Shown in pieces: positions 53,814 to 63,695 of a stretch of DNA of 64,000 bases. Under the pieces are notes generated by a model. The model had not been told where the DNA came from. It made no database searches and worked only from the letters and a program-made list of their open reading frames with translations. A program made the position numbers and the translations under genes. The stretch comes from Candidatus Saccharimonadota bacterium (GTDB lineage Bacteria > Patescibacteriota > Saccharimonadia > Saccharimonadales > Saccharimonadaceae): assembly GCA_030528025.1 (NCBI GenBank), contig JAUMZP010000001.1, positions 1 through 64,000 on the forward strand. The letters run 5' to 3'. Position 1 is the first letter of the stretch, and every line of letters begins with the position of its first letter.

Positions 53814-54836
53814 ATGAGTAGAGAAACGATTTTAGTCACTGGTGGCGCTGGGTATATTGGCAGCCACACCATTATTGAGCTTATTGCGGCAGGATTTGAC
53901 GTCGTCGTTATTGACAACCTTGCCAATGCGAGCCATGAAAGCCTGCAGCGCGTCGAAACAATTACCGGCACAACTATCCCCTTTGTCGAGGCTGATGTGC
54001 GCGACCGATCGGCACTCGATGCGATTTTTACCAAGCATGATATCAGTGCTGTGATTCACTTTGCTGGACTCAAGGCAGTTGGTGAGTCGGTTGAGAAACC
54101 GCTGGAATACTATGACTGCAATCTTAGCTCAACCCTCACCCTCTTAGCTGCAATGCGACAACATGGGGTGTATCGACTTGTTTTCTCGAGCTCTGCGACG
54201 GTCTATGGCACACCAGAGTCATTACCACTCACTGAATCATCACGCACTGGCACCGGTATTACTAATCCATACGGTTGGACGAAATATATGATCGAGCAGA
54301 TCATTCGTGACTATTGTACGGTACACCCCGATTTCCAAGCGACCATCTTGCGCTACTTCAACCCGATTGGTGCGCATATATCAGGTATGATTGGCGAAGA
54401 TCCAAATGGTATCCCTAATAATCTCCTGCCCTATGTTGCACAAGTTGCAGTTGGAAAATTGCAGAGCGTTGGTGTATTTGGTGATGACTACGACACGCCT
54501 GACGGTACTGGTGTACGCGACTATATTCACGTTGTCGACCTCGCTAAAGGGCATGTCGCCGCTCTATCGCACATGCAGCCTGGTGAGCATACCTATAACC
54601 TTGGTACTGGCCATGGCACTTCTGTTTTGGAGATCATTAGTGCCTTTGGTAAAGCGTGCAAACATGACATTCCATACGAGATAAAACCACGCCGAGCTGG
54701 TGATATTGCAGCTTGCTATGCCGACTGTAGTAAGGCACAGCAAGAGCTTGGTTGGCAAGCAGAATTGTCTATCGAACAAGCTTGTGAAGACTCCTGGCGA
54801 TGGCAGTCTCACAATCCAAATGGTTATAAGAATTAA
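53814..54836 (+). CDS. galE: UDP-glucose 4-epimerase
   Basis: Interconverts UDP-glucose and UDP-galactose for surface glycans. The 340-residue short-chain dehydrogenase fold has GGAGYIGSH near the N-terminus, AVIHFAGLKAVGES, the Ser in VFSSSATVYG, the YGWTK Tyr-Lys pair, and RYFNPIGAH, GVRDYIHVVDL and NLGTGHGTSVLE, all typical of GalE. It stands alone between a near-leaderless promoter and a palindrome-rich gap. Confidence 0.96.
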   Translation: MSRETILVTGGAGYIGSHTIIELIAAGFDVVVIDNLANASHESLQRVETITGTTIPFVEADVRDRSALDAIFTKHDISAVIHFAGLKAVGESVEKPLEYYDCNLSSTLTLLAAMRQHGVYRLVFSSSATVYGTPESLPLTESSRTGTGITNPYGWTKYMIEQIIRDYCTVHPDFQATILRYFNPIGAHISGMIGEDPNGIPNNLLPYVAQVAVGKLQSVGVFGDDYDTPDGTGVRDYIHVVDLAKGHVAALSHMQPGEHTYNLGTGHGTSVLEIISAFGKACKHDIPYEIKPRRAGDIAACYADCSKAQQELGWQAELSIEQACEDSWRWQSHNPNGYKN

Positions 54837-54845
54837 AATTTAGAT

Positions 54846-54875
54846 AATACCCCATGAGGGTATTTTGCAATGAAC
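54846..54875 (+). repeat. Second copy of the palindromic repeat arm
   Basis: GGGTATTTTGCAATGAAC (54858-54875) is identical to the right arm of the palindrome at 43437-43477. Here only the inner part (AATACCC/GGGTATT, 54846-54852 with 54858-54864, loop CATGA) is still inverted. Confidence 0.7.
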
Positions 54876-54916
54876 AAAATATTTATTATATTCAAAATGA
54901 ATATAATATTTGTTCA
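54871..54916. repeat. A+T-rich long inverted repeat after galE
   Basis: Arm 54871-54893 pairs with 54899-54916 as two perfect blocks (8 bp and 10 bp) with a 5-nt bulge on the left arm. It overlaps the end of the repeat arm before it and could form a cruciform or RNA hairpin. No gene is visible in 54837-55094. Confidence 0.65.
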
Positions 54917-55028
54917 TACAATAATTTTATTATTCAAAACGTAGGCTTCTTGCTATGTACTTTTGCGTCTCTGAGTAATAAATGTATACAAACTATTGTT
55001 GCCTGCAAAGTTAATTTATAGAAATAAT

Positions 55029-55058
55029 AAACAGCCCAATATCTATGGGCTGTTTTGT
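55029..55058. terminator. Bidirectional terminator
   Basis: AACAGCCC (55030-55037) and GGGCTGTT (55047-55054) with T-rich ends on both strands, between galE and the convergent cytidylyltransferase gene. Confidence 0.8.
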
Positions 55059-55094
55059 TACTGCAAAAATAGCAAGGTCCAGTTTAGACGCCTA

Positions 55095-56645
<1,551 letters not shown>

Positions 56646-56649
56646 GCCA

Positions 56650-57198
56650 ATGCCTGACACCCCCAGCAAAACTCGCGTGAGTAGCAAGATCACCTACCAA
56701 AACCCCTGGATCACCATCCACGAAGACCAAACACGCGACCGCGCAGGTAACCTGGGAGTATACGGCTATATGGAGTCGCGAAACTCGTGTATGGTCGTCG
56801 CTGTCGACGAGCATGAGCGAATCTACCTGGTGCGCGGCTTCCGTTATCCGTCACAGAGTTTTGGCTGGGAATTGCCTGGTGGCGGTGGTGACGGCGAAGA
56901 TCTGCTCACCGCCTCCAAGCGTGAGCTAGAGGAAGAGACTGGTATTGTTGCCCAGTCGTGGGAGAAGCTCGGTGAAGCATATGTATGCAACGGCCTAATG
57001 ACAGAGAAAATGGCGGTGTGCTTGGCACGAGACCTGTCTTTCGGCGGCAACAAAGAACAATCGGATGAAGTATTCAGCGATATGCGGTTCTTCACTCATG
57101 AGGAGATTAACCAACTTATTACCCAAGGCGATATTAACGACTGCCAGACACTAGCTGGCCTCCATTATTATCATATATGGCGAAAGGAGAACGCATGA
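56650..57198 (+). CDS. NUDIX hydrolase
   Basis: A 182-residue pyrophosphatase with the full Nudix box from GGGGDGED to REL-EEETGIV (about 77-98), preceded by FRYPSQSFGWELPGG as in ADP-ribose/ADP-sugar pyrophosphatases. It lies between rfbB and rfbC, 4 nt after the former and overlapping the latter (ATGA at 57195-57198). A nucleotide-sugar or house-cleaning substrate linked to the rhamnose pathway is an inference from position only. Confidence 0.93.
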   Translation: MPDTPSKTRVSSKITYQNPWITIHEDQTRDRAGNLGVYGYMESRNSCMVVAVDEHERIYLVRGFRYPSQSFGWELPGGGGDGEDLLTASKRELEEETGIVAQSWEKLGEAYVCNGLMTEKMAVCLARDLSFGGNKEQSDEVFSDMRFFTHEEINQLITQGDINDCQTLAGLHYYHIWRKENA

Positions 57199-57764
57199 AT
57201 TTCGACCCATCAAGCTATAACGACCTTACCATGACTGAATCGCCAATTCCAGGGCTATTCGTCATTAAACTGCCTGTCCATGGTGACAACCGTGGGTGGT
57301 TCAAAGAAAATTACCAAAAGGAGAAGATGGAAGCGCTGGGGCTACCTGCCTTTACCATTGTACAAAACAATATCAGCTTTAATGACAAAGCTGGTGCAAC
57401 ACGTGGGCTACACGCCGAGCCCTGGAACAAGTTCATTAGTACCGCCAATGGCCGCGTGTTCGGTGCATGGTGTGATGTGCGCCAAGGCTCAACCTTTGGC
57501 CGCACATTCTCTGTAGAAATTAATCCTGGCACAGCGGTATTCGTACCCAAGGGCGTGGCAAATGGTTACCAGACACTGGACGATAATGTGGCATATACCT
57601 ACCTGGTTGACGCCCACTGGTCGCCAGATGCGCAGTATACCTTTGTCAATCTCTTTGACCCAGCGCTCGATATTGCGTGGCCACTTGGCAAAGATAAGGC
57701 GATCATCTCACACAAAGATGCTGCGCACCCACTCCTGCGCGACGTACAGCCAATGGAATTATAA
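57195..57764 (+). CDS. rfbC: dTDP-4-dehydrorhamnose 3,5-epimerase
   Basis: Third step of dTDP-L-rhamnose synthesis. A 189-residue cupin-like protein with DNRGWFKENY, QNNISFNDKAGATRGLHAEP (catalytic His), GRVFGAWCDVRQGS, VPKGVANGYQTL and TYLVDAHWSP (Tyr). The start at 57195 has AAAGGAG; it overlaps the NUDIX stop. The shape is slightly closer to the short RmlC-like forms in CPR genomes than to the classic RHYQ variant. Confidence 0.93.
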   Translation: MNFDPSSYNDLTMTESPIPGLFVIKLPVHGDNRGWFKENYQKEKMEALGLPAFTIVQNNISFNDKAGATRGLHAEPWNKFISTANGRVFGAWCDVRQGSTFGRTFSVEINPGTAVFVPKGVANGYQTLDDNVAYTYLVDAHWSPDAQYTFVNLFDPALDIAWPLGKDKAIISHKDAAHPLLRDVQPMEL

Positions 57765-57781
57765 AAAGAAAGGAAGCGTGC

Positions 57782-58639
57782 ATGACAGATTACACCTCTA
57801 CCCTCATCATTGGTGCCAACGGGCAATTGGCCAAAGCAATGCAGCAGCAATACCCTAGTGCTCGGGCGGTTGGGCATAATGACCTTAACCTCTGTGACAC
57901 AGCAGCTATTGCAACCTTCGACTGGTCCGGTATTAAGACAATCATCAACACTGCTGCTTATACCAATGTTGACGGCGCAGAAACATCGGAGGGCCGCGCA
58001 GCAGCCTGGCGCATCAATGCCCAAGCGGTGGGACAGCTTGCTCGTATCTGCTCCGAGCGAGACATTACCTTGGTTCATGTATCGAGCGATTATGTTTTTG
58101 ATGGTGAGACAGCACCACATACCGAAGATGAGCTATTTAGCCCCTTAAGTGTCTATGGTGCATCCAAAGCAGCAGGCGACATTGCCGCAAGCACCACACC
58201 ACGGCACTATATTGTCCGCACCAGCTGGGTGATCGGCGATGGTAAAAATTTCGTGACAACGATGCTCGGCTTGGCCGCAAAAAATATCGCACCAACAGTG
58301 GTAGCAGACCAAATCGGCCGCCTGAGCTTCACTCCAGAAATTGCGCGGGCGATTGACCACCTGGTAGAGAACAAGGTACCATACGGTACCTACAATGTAA
58401 CAAATAGTGGTCCACTGGTAAGCTGGGCAGACATCACGCGGCAGATCTTTGCCTTGGCAGGGCGTGATGACTTACCAGTAACAGATACAACCACCGCCGA
58501 GTATTTTGCTAATAAGCCCGGTGTCGCACCACGACCGCTCAATAGTGACCTCGGCCTTGATAAACTCCATGCGACTGGCTTTGTCAGCCAAGACTGGCGC
58601 GAGGCACTACGCGAATATGTCGCTCAAAATATTCACTAG
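57782..58639 (+). CDS. rfbD: dTDP-4-dehydrorhamnose reductase
   Basis: Last step to dTDP-L-rhamnose. The 285-residue short-chain reductase has IIGANGQLAKAM at the N-terminus, NTAAYTNVDGAE, VHVSSDYVFDG, the YGASK Tyr-Lys pair, RTSWVIGDG and FTPEIARAIDHLV, all typical of RmlD. AAAGGAAG precedes the ATG. A related sequence ends the window at 63696-64000. Confidence 0.95.
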   Translation: MTDYTSTLIIGANGQLAKAMQQQYPSARAVGHNDLNLCDTAAIATFDWSGIKTIINTAAYTNVDGAETSEGRAAAWRINAQAVGQLARICSERDITLVHVSSDYVFDGETAPHTEDELFSPLSVYGASKAAGDIAASTTPRHYIVRTSWVIGDGKNFVTTMLGLAAKNIAPTVVADQIGRLSFTPEIARAIDHLVENKVPYGTYNVTNSGPLVSWADITRQIFALAGRDDLPVTDTTTAEYFANKPGVAPRPLNSDLGLDKLHATGFVSQDWREALREYVAQNIH

Positions 58640-58749
58640 CGAACGTTATCATCTAGCAAAATTCTATAAAAATAAATATACTCTTTAAAATACAGAATCC
58701 CTGCCATGTGACGAGAGATTCTATATTTAAGCTAGTATACTACTGTGTG

Positions 58750-59334
58750 CTATGCTTCTCTATCTTTATTGCTAAAATGAAAGTAGAGTATATTAGACCA
58801 GCGTATATTATTGATCTGATCGAGGATTTGTGTGTCACCCAAGGAAATCTGCTGATTAACAAAGTAACTGTAGACCTGGGCGACTCCAGAGTCATCTTCA
58901 TCATTTCTGATTCCTTCGCATAAATCACGGTTTTCTGCTATCATACCTGCTTCGCCGTCCGCCAATAATGAATAGAGTTCGCCCGCCTCAAGCAAAAAAT
59001 ACTGCTGAACATTTTTCTCGTTGCGCAAAAAAGCGAGTGTCTCAGCAACCATCTGATCGTCAATATGTTCCTTTATATTAGCAAAGAACATTTCGAGTCG
59101 ATCTACACCACGTTTATAATCAGCAATGAGAGCAAGTGGTAGTGTCTTGCCTCTCTCTTCAATACTATTAAATAATATCGAATCAACTATCTCTGTTTTA
59201 GCACTCAACAGAATTTCGTATACAATTGGCATACCCCAGTTGTATTCAGATATATCAACTATTCGGGCTTTGTCAATATCATCATCTGTATATGGTTTTC
59301 GGTCAATTGAATACAAGTATGCACGATTTGCCAT
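58750..59334 (-). CDS. Hypothetical protein (MANRAYLYS family)
   Basis: A 194-residue acidic soluble protein starting MANRAYLYS, an opening I associate with a poorly described stand-alone family (DUF7822-like; low certainty). It has no signal or membrane helix; helices such as LIADYKRGVDRLEMFFANI and AGELYSLLADGEAGMI dominate. AAGGA precedes the ATG. It is on the opposite strand between rfbD and rfbA and is more A+T-rich than they are, which suggests a later insertion into the rhamnose cluster. Function unknown. Confidence 0.72.
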   Translation of the reverse strand: MANRAYLYSIDRKPYTDDDIDKARIVDISEYNWGMPIVYEILLSAKTEIVDSILFNSIEERGKTLPLALIADYKRGVDRLEMFFANIKEHIDDQMVAETLAFLRNEKNVQQYFLLEAGELYSLLADGEAGMIAENRDLCEGIRNDEDDSGVAQVYSYFVNQQISLGDTQILDQINNIRWSNILYFHFSNKDREA

Positions 59335-59529
59335 ATGGGTTCCTTTTGATCTTTAGCTTTTATTGTGTACACAATAATATACTAATGGTGATGTATCAAC
59401 AAGTCTCTTTGATAGTCCCACTGTGGGTAGAATCTCTCCAATGTCATATTCGCATCATGTTTTGGGATATGGTACTATTAACTATATCTGTTATGATAAG
59501 TGTATAGTTTCAAAAAAGGAGTTTTACGT

Positions 59530-60381
59530 ATGAAAGGTATTATTTTGGCAGGTGGTTCGGGCTCGCGCCTGTGGCCGATTACTAAAGCAATTAGCAAACA
59601 GCTGATGCCCATCTATGATAAGCCAATGATCTATTACCCTCTCACCACGCTGATGCAAGCAGGGATTCGCGACATTCTCATCATCACGACCCCAGCTGAC
59701 CAAGCAGGCTTCCAGCGCTTGCTTGGTGATGGTGCGCAGTGGGGTATCAATCTGCAATATGCCATTCAGCCCAGCCCCGATGGCTTGGCGCAGGCATTTA
59801 TCATTGGTGAGGAATTTATTGGTAACGACAAGGTGGCGCTCGTCTTGGGTGACAATATCTTCTATGGCGCAGCGCTCGATGACTCACTGCGCTCCTGTAC
59901 CGACCCAGATGGTGGTGTGGTTTTCGCTTACAAAGTATCTGACCCAGAGCGGTATGGCGTTGTAGCCTTTGACGATAACAATCATGCGGTGTCGATTGAA
60001 GAAAAGCCCGCCCAGCCTAAGTCGAACTTCGCAGTGGTAGGACTCTATTTCTACGACAATGATGTAGTAGAAATTGCGAAGAATGTCCAGCCAAGCGACC
60101 GTGGTGAGTTAGAAATTACCTCTGTGAACGCTGAGTATCTGCGTCGCGGCAAACTGAAGGTCCAGACACTAGACAACGGCGATGTATGGCTTGATACTGG
60201 GACGATTAGTAGCCTGACCGATGCTGAGGACTTTGTGCGCGTTGTACAGAATCGCACCGGCCAAGTCGTTGGCAGCCCCGAAAAGACTGCGCACATCAAC
60301 GGTTGGATTACCGACGAGCAGCTTGCCGAACTCGCTGCACCGTTAAAAAAATCAGGCTACGGAAATTACCTCTCGGCGTAG
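59530..60381 (+). CDS. rfbA: Glucose-1-phosphate thymidylyltransferase
   Basis: First step of dTDP-L-rhamnose synthesis: dTTP plus glucose-1-phosphate. The 283-residue protein has the nucleotide loop [44 protein letters not shown] (metal Asp), the EITSVN motif (as [11 protein letters not shown]) and WLDTGT. The start at 59530 is the canonical MKGIILAGG with AAAAGGAG upstream. Separated from rfbD by the leftward hypothetical gene, so it needs its own promoter; a TGT-TATGAT box near 59488-59496 is a candidate. Confidence 0.97.
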   Translation: MKGIILAGGSGSRLWPITKAISKQLMPIYDKPMIYYPLTTLMQAGIRDILIITTPADQAGFQRLLGDGAQWGINLQYAIQPSPDGLAQAFIIGEEFIGNDKVALVLGDNIFYGAALDDSLRSCTDPDGGVVFAYKVSDPERYGVVAFDDNNHAVSIEEKPAQPKSNFAVVGLYFYDNDVVEIAKNVQPSDRGELEITSVNAEYLRRGKLKVQTLDNGDVWLDTGTISSLTDAEDFVRVVQNRTGQVVGSPEKTAHINGWITDEQLAELAAPLKKSGYGNYLSA

Positions 60382-60387
60382 TATAAT
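60382..60387 (+). promoter_or_regulatory. -10 box of the GT2-DUF2304 operon
   Basis: TATAAT, nine bases before ATG 60397; predicted leader about 3 nt. It begins right at the rfbA stop. Confidence 0.5.
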
Positions 60388-60396
60388 AATACCAAT

Positions 60397-61116
60397 ATGA
60401 AAACGAATACCAAGACAGTGTGCGTGATCGTCCCAGCCTACAACGAAGCGACGGTCATCAAGGACGTGATCAAACAATCCAAGCGAGTCTTTGCTAAAGC
60501 CAAGGCAGCTGGCTACACGATCGACGTTGTGCTGGTAAATGATGGGTCGAAGGACGACACACTTACCCAAGCCAAAAAAGGCGGTGCCATTACGATCGAT
60601 CATATCCTTAACTCTGGTGCGGGCGGTGCAACTTTAACTGGTCTATCGTATGCTCGGCAGCATGGATATGATATTGCCGCTACGATGGATGCCGATGGTC
60701 AGCACGCGCCAGAGGATGTGTTGGCAGGCATCACGCAGATCGATGAGCGCCAAGCTGATTTACTTATCGGTAGTCGTCTCATTGACAGCACCGGTATGTC
60801 CAAGACAAAAGTGCTCGGCAATAAAGGCTTGAGTCTTATTACCAAATTCTTATTTGGCATTAATGTGACAGATTCACAGTCTGGCCTACGTATCTATTCG
60901 CGCCGCGCCATTGATGACCTTGATTGGAAGTCAACCGGTTACGAATTTTGCTCGGAAATGATCTGGCGTGCCAAGCAAGCGGGGATGACAATTGGTGAAT
61001 ACCCCGTCAAGGCAATCTACACCGACTACTCCCGTGCTAAAGGCCAAAACAACTGGAATGCCATCAATATCGTCAAACGCTTATTCAAACAACGCTTAAC
61101 GGAGCTCTTCGAATGA
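60397..61116 (+). CDS. GT2-family (dolichol-phosphate-mannose-synthase-like) glycosyltransferase
   Basis: A 239-residue GT-A enzyme that probably charges a polyprenyl phosphate with a sugar. N-terminus VIVPAYNEATVIKDV, then VVLVNDGSKDDT, the TMDADGQHAPEDV metal motif (DxD), SRLIDSTGMSKTK and DSQSGLRIYSR. There are no C-terminal membrane helices, but a DUF2304 membrane protein follows with an ATGA overlap, a common pairing that may anchor it. Confidence 0.93.
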   Translation: MKTNTKTVCVIVPAYNEATVIKDVIKQSKRVFAKAKAAGYTIDVVLVNDGSKDDTLTQAKKGGAITIDHILNSGAGGATLTGLSYARQHGYDIAATMDADGQHAPEDVLAGITQIDERQADLLIGSRLIDSTGMSKTKVLGNKGLSLITKFLFGINVTDSQSGLRIYSRRAIDDLDWKSTGYEFCSEMIWRAKQAGMTIGEYPVKAIYTDYSRAKGQNNWNAINIVKRLFKQRLTELFE

Positions 61117-61472
61117 GATACTTTGCCCTTGTCTTGCTCAATGTGCCAATTATTCTCTTGGCGCTCGTCAATATCATCACCCAATATAAATTACGCAAGA
61201 TCACTATCACTCGTCTGCGCCACCAGGTGGTGATGTGGCTGGTGGTGATGGCAGTGCTACTGAGCTGCTTCCCGCTGTATAATATTTCGATTGGCCACTC
61301 ACCGTTTGATTCGTCGGAGTTGAGCTTGTTTGATATTGTCCAAACAACAGCGATCGTGTTACTCTTCTACATCGTCAACACGCAGCGCCAACGGATCGAC
61401 CAAAACGAACGCCGCGTGCGCGACCTTCATCAAGAATTATCTATTAGACTCTCAGCTCATGACAAAAAATAA
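61113..61472 (+). CDS. DUF2304-family membrane protein
   Basis: A 119-residue protein with three membrane helices (about 2-22, 36-56, 68-88) and a charged C-terminal helix (QRQRIDQNERRVRDLHQEL). DUF2304 proteins often sit beside dolichol-phosphate-mannose-synthase-like GT2 enzymes, as here. Its ATG overlaps the GT2 stop, and its 3' end overlaps the next glycosyltransferase by 14 nt. Confidence 0.88.
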   Translation: MRYFALVLLNVPIILLALVNIITQYKLRKITITRLRHQVVMWLVVMAVLLSCFPLYNISIGHSPFDSSELSLFDIVQTTAIVLLFYIVNTQRQRIDQNERRVRDLHQELSIRLSAHDKK

Positions 61473-62274
61473 ATCACTCGATATCGTCATCCCCTATTGG
61501 GGCGAATTCACTCTCCTCAAAGAAGCGGTTGACTCTGTTTTGGCTCAGACGAGCGACGACTGGCACCTAACCATTCTTGACGACCACTACCCATCGACTG
61601 AAGCACGCGATTATTACACAAAGCTCGCCGACCCACGCATCACCTATATCCGGCACAAGAAAAACCTCGGCATTACCAAAAACTTCAACTTTGCCGTCCA
61701 GCACGTAACGGCACCACACTGTATGATTGTGGGGTGTGATGATCGGCTCTTGCCGGAGTGTGTAGCAGTGGCACTGCAGACAATTGGTGAGGCAGATTTT
61801 TATCAGACAGGAGTGCAAGTGATTAATGATAAGGGGCAGCTATATCTCCCATTAGTCGACCGCGTTAAGCGATTTTTGCAACCTCATAAATCAGGGCTTT
61901 ACTCAGGCGAAAAACTCGCAACATCCCTGAGTCATGGCGACTGGCTCTACTTCCCATCGATCGTCTGGAAGACAGCGATGCTCAAGCGGTATTCCTTTGA
62001 TGCAACGTATACTATACTAGAAGATCTTGTCTTGGTATTTGATTTTATTCTTGACGGAGCGGTACTTGCTTTTGATCAGACTGAGACATTCCAATACCGG
62101 CGCTTTGCCCAGTCGCTCTCAAGCAAAGAAAAGTCAAAGGATGGCGTGCGCTTTGCAGAAGAAAATGCAGTATATAATAGCTATGCTCAGCGCTTCGCAT
62201 CGGTTGGCTGGCATAAAGCTGCTCGGGCAGCGCGGCTCCATATTACATCGCGCATTCATCAGTTGTTGTCGTAG
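61459..62274 (+). CDS. GT2-family glycosyltransferase
   Basis: A 271-residue GT-A glycosyltransferase: DIVIPYWGEFTLLKEAVDSV, LDDHYPSTEA, HKKNLGITKNFNFA and IVGCDDRLLPE (DxD-like CDD). The C-terminal half has EDLVLVFDFI and a basic tail. The start at 61459 overlaps the DUF2304 gene; open frame upstream is a shadow of that gene. The acceptor is unknown but is likely the surface polymer built by the neighbouring genes. Confidence 0.88.
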   Translation: MTKNKSLDIVIPYWGEFTLLKEAVDSVLAQTSDDWHLTILDDHYPSTEARDYYTKLADPRITYIRHKKNLGITKNFNFAVQHVTAPHCMIVGCDDRLLPECVAVALQTIGEADFYQTGVQVINDKGQLYLPLVDRVKRFLQPHKSGLYSGEKLATSLSHGDWLYFPSIVWKTAMLKRYSFDATYTILEDLVLVFDFILDGAVLAFDQTETFQYRRFAQSLSSKEKSKDGVRFAEENAVYNSYAQRFASVGWHKAARAARLHITSRIHQLLS

Positions 62275-62599
62275 TAATGCAATTTTACTATCCTCTCACC
62301 TCAATAAAAATAGAGGTTATTTCGTGAGTAAATTAGTGTCTCTTTGCTCTTGTATTACTGCATAATAAAACTTGAGAATGACATTCATTAGTAGCAATTC
62401 GCTTATTATTTTCTCTATTAGCTCATTCCAGTTTCATTATAGATGAGATGATAGACGCGAAAATTATTTTTCACTTTTATAAAATATTTTTATATTGAGA
62501 AATTTTAGAATAAAGCGCTATCTTAAGCAATGTATGACAGTAAGAGTGCAAAAATTGACACTATTCTACATCAAGAAATATTACCCTTTGCCACGCACG
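62275..62599. other. A+T-rich intergenic stretch, nothing firm
   Basis: Most of a 376-bp gap between convergent glycosyltransferase genes. A short ACCTC/GAGGT hairpin followed by TATTT (62298-62322) could be a weak terminator for the GT2 gene. I see no gene. Confidence 0.45.
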
Positions 62600-62641
62600 A
62601 CAAAACCGGCTCGATTTATTTCCTTGAGCCGGTTTATTTTA
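62600..62641. terminator. Bidirectional terminator
   Basis: AAACCGGCTC (62603-62612) and GAGCCGGTTT (62626-62635), a 10-bp stem with T-rich tails on both strands, just before the stop of the leftward GT8 gene. Confidence 0.82.
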
Positions 62642-62650
62642 TCATATACG

Positions 62651-63679
62651 CTATCTTACGTTTGCTTCAGTAGTCTCGGTTTTCTCTTTATCAACCTCGG
62701 CAAACTTACGCTCCACCGCCATGATGTATAGCTGCATAAAGATTGGGCGAGGTAAGATATCATACAGGTACCATACCAGTGTTTTCTTAGCATGCGGAAG
62801 CTCGGTATTCTTCCACGGAGTGAGTGCAAAGTACTTTTGCCACAGCAGTCGGTTGGGGTGCTTGTTGCCAACTTCCCATGGTTTACCCTGAATGCCATAG
62901 AGCGAGTGAATAATCTTGGGACTGTAGTAGTTGGTCATAATCTCGTCGTAACTATAGAAATACGGCTGCTTAAGATTATTAATGCGCAGCAGATCTTGCG
63001 GCCGATAAGCATAAAACGCGCTAGAGAAATTATAGGCGATATCGAGCGTCTTAATCTGTCCTCGGAACATAACATTGCAGAGATCTTGATCAGCAATGAC
63101 ATAGTCGCTTTTCTTCGACAGGTGCTCTATCACTTGACTTGATATATCATCTTTGAGCCATTTTTTGTGATTGATAAGCATGATGCCACAGTTGTAGTAA
63201 CCATCGGTGGGCTGAAGGCCAATCGTTGCTTTGTGCTGATTAGTGAGAGTATCATAGGCCAGTGCCATAATATTTTTTTCAAAATCAAGCTCTAGCAAAC
63301 CATCAAGCGAGCTGGTAATGATCGTGTGCGGATTGAGATAGAGTACACGATCGGTCTTGATATCAAGATCGGCTAGCGCCAGCATCTTGAGCCACGTCAC
63401 ATACACGCCATGCCACGGCTTAACGCCTAGCTTCTGTAACTTCTTGTGGTACGCGTTGGGATTGATGAATGTCAAATAGGCATTGGGGTATTTTTCAACC
63501 AACTTTTTGAGGCGATCTTTGCTTTGCTTGCTTAGCTTATACCCACAATAAAAAATATGAATCTCATCGAGTGTCTTGTTGTTCTCAAGCAGTGATGCGA
63601 TCGAAATCGCACTGACCACTGCATAGTTATCGTCACTTTGATACAAGACATTTAAGATTTTCTTTTTGACTCTGGGCAT
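62651..63679 (-). CDS. GT8-family glycosyltransferase without the DxD motif
   Basis: A 342-residue member of the GT8 (LPS galactosyltransferase/glycogenin-like) family. It keeps LYQSDDNYAVVSAISIASLLENN, WLKMLALADL, GYYNCGIMLIN, ADQDLCNVMF and the C-terminal IIHSLYGIQGKPW (HxxGxxKPW). The central strand that normally reads YLDxD is YLNPH (114-118), so both Asp ligands of the metal are replaced by Asn and His. Either it uses another metal-binding scheme or it is inactive or a regulatory subunit. No Shine-Dalgarno was identified with certainty (CTCTCC on the plus strand gives GGAGAG upstream of ATG). Confidence 0.87.
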   Translation of the reverse strand: MPRVKKKILNVLYQSDDNYAVVSAISIASLLENNKTLDEIHIFYCGYKLSKQSKDRLKKLVEKYPNAYLTFINPNAYHKKLQKLGVKPWHGVYVTWLKMLALADLDIKTDRVLYLNPHTIITSSLDGLLELDFEKNIMALAYDTLTNQHKATIGLQPTDGYYNCGIMLINHKKWLKDDISSQVIEHLSKKSDYVIADQDLCNVMFRGQIKTLDIAYNFSSAFYAYRPQDLLRINNLKQPYFYSYDEIMTNYYSPKIIHSLYGIQGKPWEVGNKHPNRLLWQKYFALTPWKNTELPHAKKTLVWYLYDILPRPIFMQLYIMAVERKFAEVDKEKTETTEANVR

Positions 63680-63695
63680 GGCCTGCCTCTCTCCT

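Noticed and set aside
53645-54034. Minus-strand 129-codon frame antisense to galE
   Set aside because: It overlaps the galE 5' end, has no recognisable motifs, and no promoter or ribosome site.
62495-62731. Plus-strand frame across the terminator after 62600
   Set aside because: It spans a strong bidirectional terminator and overlaps the GT8 gene; the peptide is low-complexity.
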